From Gammaproteobacteria bacterium (GTDB lineage: Bacteria; Pseudomonadota; Gammaproteobacteria; Xanthomonadales; SZUA-36), in assembly GCA_030428105.1 (NCBI GenBank), contig JAUIBE010000010.1, positions 1 through 64,000 on the forward strand: a DNA stretch of 64,000 bases, read 5' to 3'. Numbering within the stretch: position 1 is the stretch's first letter; every line of letters begins with the position of its first letter. A program made the translations under genes and the position numbers. Positions 43,426-52,158 of this stretch are shown here, one piece after another. The notes beneath the pieces were generated by a model. The model was not told the DNA's origin. It worked only from the letters and a program-made list of their open reading frames with translations, and did no database searches.

Positions 43426-45681
43426 ATGATAAGAACTAATAATGCAACGGGAGGTTTCGCTGCCTTACTCATGCGCTGGGGCCTCGTCCTGGTCTTTTTG
43501 AGCATAGCGCCCACGCCCTGGGCGTCTTCGCTGGCAGCGCGCGGGGATGACGACACGCCCAATATCCTGTTCATCATTCTCGATGATGTGGGTATCGACC
43601 AAATGGAGACTTTTGGTTATGGCGGCGCCGCGCCGCCGCAGCTTCCCACCATCGAGACCATTGCCAATGAAGGGGTGAGTTTTCGCAATTTCTGGGCGAT
43701 GCCGGAGTGTTCCCCAAGCCGGGCGCTGATGTTCGAAGGGCGCTACCCGCTGCGCACCAATGTTCTTAGTGCCATTCTTGCGGTTGACCTGGCCAATTCG
43801 CAGGTTTCTCCGTACGAGACAACCACCCCCCGGGTACTGCGCGAGAAGGGTTATGAAAGCGCCCTGTTCGGCAAGTTTCACTTGACCGGTTCCAATCTGA
43901 ATGCCCAGGCGGTTGCCAACAATCCGCTGAACTACACGGCGGTTACCCAGTTGGGTTGGGATTTTTTCGCCGGTTGGCAGGATGGTGCGCCGCACCCGAT
44001 CGATGAAACCGCAGGTGGCGTTGCGCCTGAGGGCGTAACTTACGATTGCGGCTTTGTCCCCAATGCGCTTTCAGATAACGGCGCCGATGCTGGCGCTTGT
44101 TATTTTGTGGACGGCAGTTGCGAGGAAATCACCATCGCCCAGGCGCCCACGCCCGGCCGCGCCTGTATGGAGCGGGGCGGAATTCTTGAGCCACATGCCG
44201 TTTGCCACGCCCAGCCGCCGCCACACATCGATTTTTCGCTGCAAAACGGTTATTACGCCGGTGAGTTCATCATCAACTACCCGGACGGTTCGTACGATGT
44301 GATACCCCCGGAAGACTCTTCCGGAATCCAGCGTGGTTACCGAACAACCATCGAGGCAGACTGGGCGATTGACTGGATCAACTCGCGTCCCGAAGGCACG
44401 CCGTGGATGGCAACCCTGTCGTTCTCGTCCGCTCACACTCCGTTCCAACAGGCGCCTACTTCCCTGCTGGCGCCGGGCTCGGTGCCAACGGGTGGGTTCA
44501 GCTGCGAAACTTCAATTGAGCAAACGCGGGTGCTGAGCAACCACATGATCGAAGCCATGGATGCTGAGATCACCCGCGTTCTGGTGGAAACCGGCATTGC
44601 CAGTTGGGAGAAAGGTGCGCTGCAGTATAACCCCGGGAGCAGTGACACCATGGTTATTGTGCTTGGCGACAATGGCACCTACGCGCCCGGGGTGAAGGCG
44701 CCGTTCAACCCTGCGCGGTCGAAAGGTACCGTTTACCAGACTGGTGTTTGGGCGCCATTGATCGTGGCTGGTCCCGTGGTGCAGGCGCCGGGGCGCGAAG
44801 TGAATGCGATGGTGAACATCGCGGACGTGTTTGAGCTGTTCGCGGAGTTGGCGGGGCTGAACGTTCACGAGATTGTGCCGAGTTCGCGTCCGCTGGATAG
44901 CGAGTCGATGCTGCCTTACCTGCAAAAGCCGCGGACCGAGAGCCTGCGCAAAACCAATTTCGCCCAGACCGCAACCAACATCAAGGCCGACGGATTGGTG
45001 GTTGAACCCTGCGTGTTGGAGGCGGTGAATGCCTGCATCCAACTGTTTCCTTCCCAGGCGCTTTGTGAATCCGAGGGAGGAACGTGGTGGGGGACATCAG
45101 ACGATCCGTCGCCTGGCGATCCACCGCCACAGCCTGACTGTTGTGGTGTAAATCAATACCGGCTCGAAAACTCGCAGTCGGCCTTCATGGTGCTTCCAGA
45201 AGAGCAACTGGCCATTCGCAACGAGGATTACAAGCTGGTGAAGATCGTAACGACAGACTGGGATCCGGTCAGTTCAAGCTGTGCCACCACCGAATCGACG
45301 GAATTCTACGCCATCGACCAGGAGGTGCCGCCGAGGCTGGACAACGGGCCTCGAAACCTACTTGCGCCACCCCACGTCATGGGGCCGGAAGAGCGCCTGG
45401 CTAAAGCCTTCCTGGAACGTGAACTTCAGCAATTGCTGGATTCGCACAAAGAGTGTCCTGGCGATGGCAACCAGGATGGCTGGGTCAACGCGGAGGACCT
45501 GGCGGAGTTGCACTACTGGGCCAACCTCACCGGATTCTATTCAAGCTGGTACGACTTCAACCTGGATGGGCATACCGATGAGGATGATATTCCCTACATA
45601 ACGGACGGCCGCTTCCCTCGCACTTGCCCTGGTATTCCGCAATGGGAGAGGGGGCGGGGTTTTAACGACGCTGGGAGGTGA
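43426..45681 (+). CDS. Secreted sulfatase with dockerin-like C-terminus
   Basis: A 751-residue type I sulfatase. The signal region ends near WASSLAARG. NILFIILDDVGIDQM gives the metal Asp pair and CSPSR (C95) the formylglycine site. VIVLGDNGTYAPG fits the second metal site. A Cys-rich insert (about 195-270) is unusual. Residues about 679-725 read GDGNQDGWVNAEDLAELHYW and YDFNLDGHTDEDDIPYI, two Ca-binding dockerin-type I half-repeats. The sulfatase may therefore dock to a cohesin-like partner or bind calcium. Substrate unknown. It is only distantly like the sulfatase at 8708. Confidence 0.9.
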   Translation: MIRTNNATGGFAALLMRWGLVLVFLSIAPTPWASSLAARGDDDTPNILFIILDDVGIDQMETFGYGGAAPPQLPTIETIANEGVSFRNFWAMPECSPSRALMFEGRYPLRTNVLSAILAVDLANSQVSPYETTTPRVLREKGYESALFGKFHLTGSNLNAQAVANNPLNYTAVTQLGWDFFAGWQDGAPHPIDETAGGVAPEGVTYDCGFVPNALSDNGADAGACYFVDGSCEEITIAQAPTPGRACMERGGILEPHAVCHAQPPPHIDFSLQNGYYAGEFIINYPDGSYDVIPPEDSSGIQRGYRTTIEADWAIDWINSRPEGTPWMATLSFSSAHTPFQQAPTSLLAPGSVPTGGFSCETSIEQTRVLSNHMIEAMDAEITRVLVETGIASWEKGALQYNPGSSDTMVIVLGDNGTYAPGVKAPFNPARSKGTVYQTGVWAPLIVAGPVVQAPGREVNAMVNIADVFELFAELAGLNVHEIVPSSRPLDSESMLPYLQKPRTESLRKTNFAQTATNIKADGLVVEPCVLEAVNACIQLFPSQALCESEGGTWWGTSDDPSPGDPPPQPDCCGVNQYRLENSQSAFMVLPEEQLAIRNEDYKLVKIVTTDWDPVSSSCATTESTEFYAIDQEVPPRLDNGPRNLLAPPHVMGPEERLAKAFLERELQQLLDSHKECPGDGNQDGWVNAEDLAELHYWANLTGFYSSWYDFNLDGHTDEDDIPYITDGRFPRTCPGIPQWERGRGFNDAGR

Positions 45682-45694
45682 ACGCCCGCTTGAG

Positions 45695-45741
45695 CCGGGG
45701 ACAGTTTATTTAATTCGATTTAGGTAAACTGTCCCCCGATT
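45695..45741. repeat. REP family 2 inverted pair
   Basis: CCGGGGACAGTTTATTTAAT then a short loop and TAGGTAAACTGTCCCCCGAT. The loop is only a few bases, so a strong hairpin is expected downstream of the sulfatase. Confidence 0.9.
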
Positions 45742-45815
45742 CCTGCAAAGGACTAATCGGTATTTTCTGGGTCTTCTGCTCTATACTGCGGTTCAAAGAA
45801 GCAGGAGACCCGAAG

Positions 45816-46802
45816 ATGAGAATTCTGTTCGCTTCGTTCGTGCTGTTGATTTCCCCGCTGGCCCTGGCCAGTGAGGGGTCCCTCGAGATTAACCACGCCT
45901 GCGCTTCCGGTCCGGGTTGCTTCCCTGGAGATCCTCCGGGCTATCCCGTTGTCATCACCGAAGCAGGCAGCTATCGCCTTACCAGCAACCTTGTGATCCC
46001 CAATGCAAGCACCGATGGCGTTCGTATCGCAAGCGACGACGTTTCGCTGGACCTGGCCGGCTTCGAGGTACGAGGCCCCACCAGCTGCAGCGGCACTCCG
46101 GTTGTCTGCAGTCCAACTGGCTCGGGCAGGGGCGTGTCGGGTGCCTCGTTTGCAGGTGCGCGTGTGCGCAACGGGCGGGTCATCGGCGCTGGCAGTGATG
46201 GGATCTCGCTTGGCTCGGCTGCTGCTGTAGAGGACGTCCATGCCACCAGCAATGGCCGCGACGGGATAATCATCGTGTCGCATGGGCTCATTCAGAATTC
46301 CAAGGCCCACGAAAATGGTGGCCACGGAATAGCTGGCGGGAGCAGTGTCAATATGTTCGGGAACGTCACCTCGCTCAACTTGGGAAACGGCATTGATTGC
46401 CAGGGAGCCTGTATCGTTGCCAGAAACACCTCTTCGTCGAATGAAGGTAACGGGATCGATGTGTGGTGGTCTGCGCTGGTGCAGGGGAACACGGTTTATT
46501 CCAACGATGGCGATGGTATTTTTGCCGCCAACGGGTCCTCCATTGTTGACAACACTGTGGCTGATAGTGGAGACGGCAATGAACCCAACACCGATTATGG
46601 GATTTATTGTTCGACGGGCTGTACCGTCCGCGGAAACACGATTCGAAGTAACAAAGGTTTCGGGCTAAACCTCGGGGCGGATTCAATCTTCCGGGAAAAT
46701 GTGATCACCGACAACGATGTGGGACCCATCACGGGCACCGGATCGAGCCGCGGCGATAATTTTTGTAGCGGCCCCAATACGGTCTCAGAGTTTTGCCCCT
46801 AG
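45816..46802 (+). CDS. Secreted right-handed beta-helix protein, copy 1
   Basis: A 328-residue protein with signal peptide (ILFASFVLLISPLALA), then NHACASGPGCFPGD and PGYPVVITEAGSYRLTSNLV, a common entry to NosD-like parallel beta-helices. Short helix turns continue to the end (NSKAHENGGHGIAGGS, GNTVYSNDGDGI) with a final NFCSGPNTVSEFCP. Such folds bind or cut polysaccharides, but I see no catalytic motif. GGAGACCCGAAG precedes the ATG. The next gene is a tandem paralogue of identical length. Confidence 0.85.
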   Translation: MRILFASFVLLISPLALASEGSLEINHACASGPGCFPGDPPGYPVVITEAGSYRLTSNLVIPNASTDGVRIASDDVSLDLAGFEVRGPTSCSGTPVVCSPTGSGRGVSGASFAGARVRNGRVIGAGSDGISLGSAAAVEDVHATSNGRDGIIIVSHGLIQNSKAHENGGHGIAGGSSVNMFGNVTSLNLGNGIDCQGACIVARNTSSSNEGNGIDVWWSALVQGNTVYSNDGDGIFAANGSSIVDNTVADSGDGNEPNTDYGIYCSTGCTVRGNTIRSNKGFGLNLGADSIFRENVITDNDVGPITGTGSSRGDNFCSGPNTVSEFCP

Positions 46803-46834
46803 GCGTCGAAGGGAACTGTGCCGGAGATTCGAAG

Positions 46835-47821
46835 ATGAGGTTTCTATTCGCTTCATTTGTGGTGTTGATTTCCCCGCTGGCCCTGGCCAATGAGGGATTC
46901 ATCGAGGTAAACCACGCTTGCGCTTCTGGTCCGGGGTGCTTCGCCGGAGATGCGCCCGGCTACCCGGTAACGATCAACCAAGCCGGAAACTATCGTCTTA
47001 CCAGCAACCTTGTGATCCCCAATGCGGACACCCATGGCGTTTCCGTTAAAGCCGACAATGTTTCGTTGAACCTGGCTCGATTCGAGATACGCGGCCCCGC
47101 CACCTGTAGCGGTACGCCGGTAGTCTGCACTCCGACCGGATCCGGCAATGGCGTAATGGGCACCTCGTATGCGGGTACTCACGTGAGCAACGGACGGGTC
47201 ATCGGCGCTGGCAGCAATGGCATCAAGCTTGGCTTGCATGCCACCGTGGAGGATGTCCATGCCTACGGTAATGGTCTCGTCGGGATTTCCACGGGGTCGT
47301 TCGGGCTCATCCAAAATTCCCTGGCCTACGAAAATGGCGGCGATGGAATCTCAGGCGCTCACAGCGTCATCGTTGTAGGAAACGCCACCGCGCATAACGC
47401 CGGAGATGGCATTGAATGCATTGCATCCTGTAACGCCACCAGAAACACCGCTCTGCAGAATGCTGGTGATGGAATCGCGTTGGGTGCCGATTCCTTGTCC
47501 CAGGGCAACACGGTTTACGCTAACAAACTAAACGGCATAGCCGCCGCCAATGGTTCCTCCATCATCGACAACGCCGTGTCTGAAAATGGAGACGACAGTT
47601 CTCCCGCCAGTTACGCCGGGATTAGATGTGTCTTTGGCTGCGCCGCTCGCGGCAATACAATTCGAAGCAACAAAGGATTCGGGCTTTCTTTGGGTACGGG
47701 TTCAACCTTTCGGGAAAATGTAATCACCAGCAACGGCCTGGGACCCATAACGGGCACCGGTTCAACTCGCGGCGACAACTTCTGCAGCGGTACTGGAACG
47801 GTCTCCGAGTTTTGCCCCTAG
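46835..47821 (+). CDS. Secreted right-handed beta-helix protein, copy 2
   Basis: The ATG at 46835 has the same leader pattern as copy 1 (GGAGATTCGAAG). The 328 residues align with copy 1 end to end without length change: signal LFASFVVLISPLALA, then ACASGPGCFAGD and the tail NFCSGTGTVSEFCP. Differences are spread over the helix turns. No enzyme motif is visible. The tight spacing (32 bases) suggests one transcript with copy 1. Confidence 0.85.
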   Translation: MRFLFASFVVLISPLALANEGFIEVNHACASGPGCFAGDAPGYPVTINQAGNYRLTSNLVIPNADTHGVSVKADNVSLNLARFEIRGPATCSGTPVVCTPTGSGNGVMGTSYAGTHVSNGRVIGAGSNGIKLGLHATVEDVHAYGNGLVGISTGSFGLIQNSLAYENGGDGISGAHSVIVVGNATAHNAGDGIECIASCNATRNTALQNAGDGIALGADSLSQGNTVYANKLNGIAAANGSSIIDNAVSENGDDSSPASYAGIRCVFGCAARGNTIRSNKGFGLSLGTGSTFRENVITSNGLGPITGTGSTRGDNFCSGTGTVSEFCP

Positions 47822-47830
47822 GCGTGCTTA

Positions 47831-47876
47831 TCGGGGAACAGTTTACTCAATTAGAAATAAGTAAACTGTCCCTCGA
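47831..47876. repeat. REP family 2 inverted pair, rightmost in the window
   Basis: TCGGGGAACAGTTTACTCAA faces AAGTAAACTGTCCCTCGA with a 7-base loop. It ends 21 bases before the SDR start. No further copy is seen from here to 64 kb. Confidence 0.9.
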
Positions 47877-47897
47877 CTTAGATAAAAGGTTCGCTTG

Positions 47898-48617
47898 ATG
47901 GGCAAACAACTGGCAATCGTCACCGGCACCAGTTCCGGTATTGGCAGGGCGCTGGCTGAACGGCTGGTGGCCGACGGCTGGAAGGTGTTTGGCGTTGCCC
48001 GCCGCGAGGTGAAGTTCGAAGGCGATTACCAGCACGTTCAGCTGGATCTTTCCGACCCGGCGGCTGCGGCGCAGCTTGGCCCGCGGCTGGAGGCCGAAAT
48101 GGCGTTCGCGTCGTTTTCGCGCCTGGCGTTGGTCAACAATGCCGCCACGCCCGGCCAGAAGCGCAGCTATGGCGAGCAGTCGCATCAAGCCACGTTTCGC
48201 AACATTGCCATCAACCTTTCCGCGCCCATGGCGCTGATGGACCTGGTGGTGCGCATTATGCCGGAGGGCGCAGCCTTGCGCGTGGTCAACATTTCCTCGG
48301 GGCTGGCTCACCGGCCGCTGGGTGGCATTGCGGACTATTGCTCCAGCAAGGCGGGGCTGCACATGGCGGGCGAGGTGTTGGCTGCCGAAGGCCACGAAAA
48401 CACTGCAGTTCTCAGTTATTCGCCCGGCGGGGTCGATACAGAAATGCAGCAATCTCTGCGCGGTGAGCAGTCTGCTGATTTCACCTCAGTGGATGTGTTT
48501 CGCGCGATGCACGAAGAGGGTCAGTTGGCCCCTGCCGAGGCCGTGATCGGCCCGATCATGGCGTTCCTCGAAAACGACACCATCAGCGGGTTTCACCAGG
48601 AACGTTTCGGGGGTTAG
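47898..48617 (+). CDS. Short-chain dehydrogenase/reductase
   Basis: A 239-residue classical SDR. The NAD(P)-binding motif TGTSSGIG lies at 9-16, LVNNAA follows near 78-83, and the active-site Tyr-Lys is in DYCSSKAG (Y about 147, K about 151). The VARREV segment after beta-2 suggests NADP preference. AAAAGG precedes the ATG; a TTG one codon upstream is less likely. The overall shape resembles the sepiapterin-reductase-like SDR group, but the substrate is not known. It follows a repeat pair and stands alone. Confidence 0.9.
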   Translation: MGKQLAIVTGTSSGIGRALAERLVADGWKVFGVARREVKFEGDYQHVQLDLSDPAAAAQLGPRLEAEMAFASFSRLALVNNAATPGQKRSYGEQSHQATFRNIAINLSAPMALMDLVVRIMPEGAALRVVNISSGLAHRPLGGIADYCSSKAGLHMAGEVLAAEGHENTAVLSYSPGGVDTEMQQSLRGEQSADFTSVDVFRAMHEEGQLAPAEAVIGPIMAFLENDTISGFHQERFGG

Positions 48618-48762
48618 ACAGGGGGGCATGCCATCTACGTCGTCCGGTGGCGATGAAGATGAGACAAAATCCTGCGCTTTGCCGTGTTCAATGTAGAAGG
48701 TCTATGCGACCAGGCTTTTGGCTGACCGCAGTTTATTGGCATAAACAACAAGGGAACCAAAC

Positions 48763-51228
48763 ATGACGCGAGCCGCAATGGTCTTATTTGGGGTCTGCCT
48801 GGCGCAACCGCTGCTGGCACAAAACCTGCTACAGAACCCGGGTTTTGAAGAGGGACTTGCACCCTGGGTCACCTGGGGTGATGCCAGTATTGCGCAGACC
48901 ACCGACCAGCCTCGCAGTGGTCAAAACGCAGCCGCTGTCACTGGCCGTACCCAGACCTGGCAGGGGTCGGTGCAGAATGTGCTGGGCGTGCTGGAAGACG
49001 GCAACAACTACGCCGTGTCCGCCTGGGTTCGGGTGAGCGGTTCATCGCCTCAGCCAGTCAGCATCTTTTTCGCCCAGGGCGATGACGAAGGCGAGCGCTA
49101 CTTCGGCCTGGCCAATCGCACCGTCCAGCCCGGCGCCTGGGTGCAAATCTCCGATGTGTTCTCCTTTCGCGGCTCGGGCACCGTGACGCGCCTTGATTTC
49201 TACATTCAAGGGCCGGAGGCTGGCGTGGATCTGTTCGTCGATGATGCCGAGATCACCCTGTTGCCGGGAGACTGGGTGGCCGAAGCCAATGCGCGCATCG
49301 ACCAGATCAGGAAAAGTGAGTTGCGGGTCAACGTTCGCGACTTGAACGGCAACCCTGTGAACGGGGCAGAAGTCCGGTTCCGCCAGACCCGGCGTGATTT
49401 TCCCATTGGCACCACCATGGCCTACTCGCCACTTACCAACAGCGAGAACTACCGCCAGTACATCATCGATCACTTCAACTGGGGTGTTCATGAGAACGAG
49501 GCCAAGTGGTATGCCAACGAGGCCAACCGCGATATTGAGACATACACCCAGGCCGATGCCATGCTCGATTTCGCCGAGGCCAACGGCATCGAGATGCGTG
49601 GTCACACTATTTTCTGGGCGCCGGAACAATGGCAGCCCGACTGGGTGCCCGGTTTAAGCGACGAGGACCTCCAGGACGAAGTGGAAGAGCGCCTGGAAAG
49701 CGTCGTTTCGCACTTCGACGGCCGATTCCAGCACTGGGACGTCAACAACGAAATGCTGCATGGAACGTTTTTCCAGGATCGGCTGGGCCCCGACATCCGA
49801 AAGTGGATGTTTGAGCGCACCCGACAGCTTGATCCGGACGTGGAACTGTTCGTCAACGATTTCAACATCATCTCGGGCAACGAAGCTTATGACTATGTTG
49901 ACCAAATTCAGCAACTGCTGGACGACGGCGCCCCCATTGATGGTATTGGCGTACAGGGCCACTACAACGAAAATTTCAGCCCCGTCGACCCGCTGCAGTT
50001 GCAGTCCCGCCTGGACCGGCTGGCCCAGCTGGATTTGCCCATCTGGGTGACCGAATTTGACGTGGTTCAGCCCGATGAAGACCTGCGGGCGGACGCGCTG
50101 GAAACGTTTTTCCGAAGTGCATTCAGCCACCCCTCGGTTGAAGGCATCATCCTGTGGGGTTTTTGGGCAGGCTCACACTGGAAGGGGCCGGACGCAGCGC
50201 TGGTTGATTCGGACTGGACCGTCAACGCCGCAGGGCAGCGGTTCGAAGCCCTGCTGGATGAATGGACCAGTAATGTCACCCGCAGCACCAATTCGACGGG
50301 GCGCGCCCTGGCCCGGGTTTTCCACGGTGACTACGAGATCGAGATCGTGGTCGAGGGGCAGCCGGCGACCATCAGGAACACGACCGTTACGAAGGACAAA
50401 GCCACCACGGTTGTAAACGTCGACCTGGATTTTGCAGTTGAAAACGAGGGCGGCGGGGCTGGCCGCGGCATGTACTACGACCGCGCGAAAGATGGCCATG
50501 GTATCGACCTGCAGAAGGTGGGCGACAACTGGTTCCTGGTTCTGTACACCTACCTCGAGGACGGCACGCCGGTCTGGTACCTGGCCGTTGCCCCCCTGGA
50601 GGATGACCTGTTCAGTGCCGACTTGCTGGCTTTCAGCTACGTCAACGGCGTATTCGCAGAAGAAGGCGCGGTTGGTTCCATCCTGATCGATTTCAATGAC
50701 GCCGCCTCAAGTCCGGAATGCAACGACGGTGTCGATCGCAGCAATGCCCGTTCCTTGGCAGCGGCCAGCGTCACCTACCAGGGGCAATCCGCTGTGCCCT
50801 TGTGTTTCGAACCGCTGGTTGCGGCAAATGGCGTGCCAGATGAGAACTATACCGGTCACTGGTGGGGCACCGCGCAGGACGAGGGCTGGGGCATGACCGC
50901 CTACTTCCAGGGCGAGAACGACGAGGTCGAGTTTGTTGTCCTGTATTACTACGATGGCGCCGGAAACCCGCGTTGGGGGTTGGGTGTTGCCAGTGAACCG
51001 GGCGCCAATGCCAGCCTCGACCTGCTGAATTTCTCCGGCTATTGCCTGGGCTGCAGCGTGGTTCCCACGCAAAGCGCCTCGATGGGCGTTCTGCAGCACT
51101 GGTTTGATTCGCTCAACCAGGCGCCGGCCAGTGGTTTGCTGTCCGTCGACATCGATTACCCGGGTCCGGAGGGGGGTAACTGGCTGCGAGAAGAGGCTTA
51201 CATCGAGCGATTGTCTGACGCGCCCTGA
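48763..51228 (+). CDS. Secreted GH10 endo-1,4-beta-xylanase with carbohydrate-binding module
   Basis: An 821-residue exported glycoside hydrolase. The signal peptide ends at LLAQ. A CBM4/9/22-type beta-sandwich spans about 20-170 (NLLQNPGFEEGLAPWVTWG). The GH10 barrel spans about 195-520 with RGHTIFWAPEQWQPDW, the acid/base Glu in WDVNNEM (about 329) and the nucleophile Glu in WVTEFD (about 430). The WDVNNEMLHG form, rather than WDVVNE, is also typical of plant-type GH10 enzymes. After 565 a tandem module (GMYYDRAKDGHGIDLQKVG; HWWGTAQDEGWGMTAYFQG) follows, whose role is unknown. It is a long version of the family. Confidence 0.9.
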   Translation: MTRAAMVLFGVCLAQPLLAQNLLQNPGFEEGLAPWVTWGDASIAQTTDQPRSGQNAAAVTGRTQTWQGSVQNVLGVLEDGNNYAVSAWVRVSGSSPQPVSIFFAQGDDEGERYFGLANRTVQPGAWVQISDVFSFRGSGTVTRLDFYIQGPEAGVDLFVDDAEITLLPGDWVAEANARIDQIRKSELRVNVRDLNGNPVNGAEVRFRQTRRDFPIGTTMAYSPLTNSENYRQYIIDHFNWGVHENEAKWYANEANRDIETYTQADAMLDFAEANGIEMRGHTIFWAPEQWQPDWVPGLSDEDLQDEVEERLESVVSHFDGRFQHWDVNNEMLHGTFFQDRLGPDIRKWMFERTRQLDPDVELFVNDFNIISGNEAYDYVDQIQQLLDDGAPIDGIGVQGHYNENFSPVDPLQLQSRLDRLAQLDLPIWVTEFDVVQPDEDLRADALETFFRSAFSHPSVEGIILWGFWAGSHWKGPDAALVDSDWTVNAAGQRFEALLDEWTSNVTRSTNSTGRALARVFHGDYEIEIVVEGQPATIRNTTVTKDKATTVVNVDLDFAVENEGGGAGRGMYYDRAKDGHGIDLQKVGDNWFLVLYTYLEDGTPVWYLAVAPLEDDLFSADLLAFSYVNGVFAEEGAVGSILIDFNDAASSPECNDGVDRSNARSLAAASVTYQGQSAVPLCFEPLVAANGVPDENYTGHWWGTAQDEGWGMTAYFQGENDEVEFVVLYYYDGAGNPRWGLGVASEPGANASLDLLNFSGYCLGCSVVPTQSASMGVLQHWFDSLNQAPASGLLSVDIDYPGPEGGNWLREEAYIERLSDAP

Positions 51229-51241
51229 GGGCTGGGGCCGA

Positions 51242-52087
51242 TCAACCCAGCTCGAATGACGTAATGCCGAAAACCTTGCCCAGCGGAATTTCGGGCGCCT
51301 TGCCGTGGTACATGCGGGCGCACTCGAACACGTACTTGGTCTGGTACTTTTGCGTCAGCGCAACGGCGTCCGGGTTGGCCATGGGAATGTCCAGGTAGAC
51401 CGGTTCGCCCGCAACGGCATCGAGGCAGGCTTCGTAAAGCGCCTGCGCAACGGCGGCATTGTCTGCGAACAGTGGGCCGATTTTGTAGCCGGTGTGCGCC
51501 TTGCGGAGCACTACATACCCGCGGATATCACCCTCTGCGGTGTACTTGAAAGCCCTGGTTTGTGGAACCCGTAACCAGGGCTGCAGGAACTGCGGGCGTG
51601 GGAAGCCAAAACACTGCTGGTCGTAGGCCAGGATGGCGTCGATGTCGGTCGGCTGGATGGGGGTTATGTTTCGGTCGAGTTCAAAGTGACGCCCCAGTTT
51701 CTCGTGGCGCTCATCGCGGTAGGCAATTTCGAAACCGCCCTTCGCGTAGAAAGGCTGCATGTCCACCACGCCATCCATGCCGATGGTGGCGCCGTCGTCC
51801 AGGCGACTGAGCAGTAAATCCCTGCGCTTGCACCAGAGTTCGCGGCCCAGGCCGTTCGAACGGTGATCGGGGTGGACAATAAACAGCCCCATGAACCCGA
51901 AAAGGCCAGCGTAGGAAACCAGCGCGCCGCCGGCGATGAGCTTGCCGTCATGGCGAAAGCCCCAAAACGCATCAGGGTCGGTAGCCCAGAACACCTCGGC
52001 ATCGTGCGGCCCTGGGTTCCAGCCCTCGCTCCGGGCCCAGTCCACCAGCGTCTCCAGATCAGCGAAGGTCAGCTTCTCAAATTCCAT
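51242..52087 (-). CDS. GNAT N-acetyltransferase, two-domain (YitH-like)
   Basis: A 281-residue soluble protein. The first domain (1-140) has the GNAT pattern FMGLFIVHPDHRSNGLGREL, with the acetyl-CoA pyrophosphate loop (RSNGLG). The second domain (about 145-281, PIQPTDIDAILAYDQQCFGF, GYVVLRKAHTGYKIGPLFAD) matches the C-terminal acetyltransferase-like domain often fused to it. The substrate is unknown. It converges on the xylanase gene, with 13 bases between the stops. Confidence 0.88.
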   Translation of the reverse strand: MEFEKLTFADLETLVDWARSEGWNPGPHDAEVFWATDPDAFWGFRHDGKLIAGGALVSYAGLFGFMGLFIVHPDHRSNGLGRELWCKRRDLLLSRLDDGATIGMDGVVDMQPFYAKGGFEIAYRDERHEKLGRHFELDRNITPIQPTDIDAILAYDQQCFGFPRPQFLQPWLRVPQTRAFKYTAEGDIRGYVVLRKAHTGYKIGPLFADNAAVAQALYEACLDAVAGEPVYLDIPMANPDAVALTQKYQTKYVFECARMYHGKAPEIPLGKVFGITSFELG

Positions 52088-52158
52088 GGGCGGATTCTAA
52101 TCTGACGATAATCGCCTACAGTGCTGCCTTTGTGGGCCGCTGACGAACCGAATGGGCA

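Noticed and set aside
3328-47876. Repeats considered as a CRISPR array
   Set aside because: The units are palindromic, dispersed over 45 kb and not separated by regular spacers; no cas genes are present.
48823-48855. NPGFEEG in the xylanase as another GFE tag
   Set aside because: It is the normal opening of CBM4/9-type modules and not at a protein end with the IFxx context.
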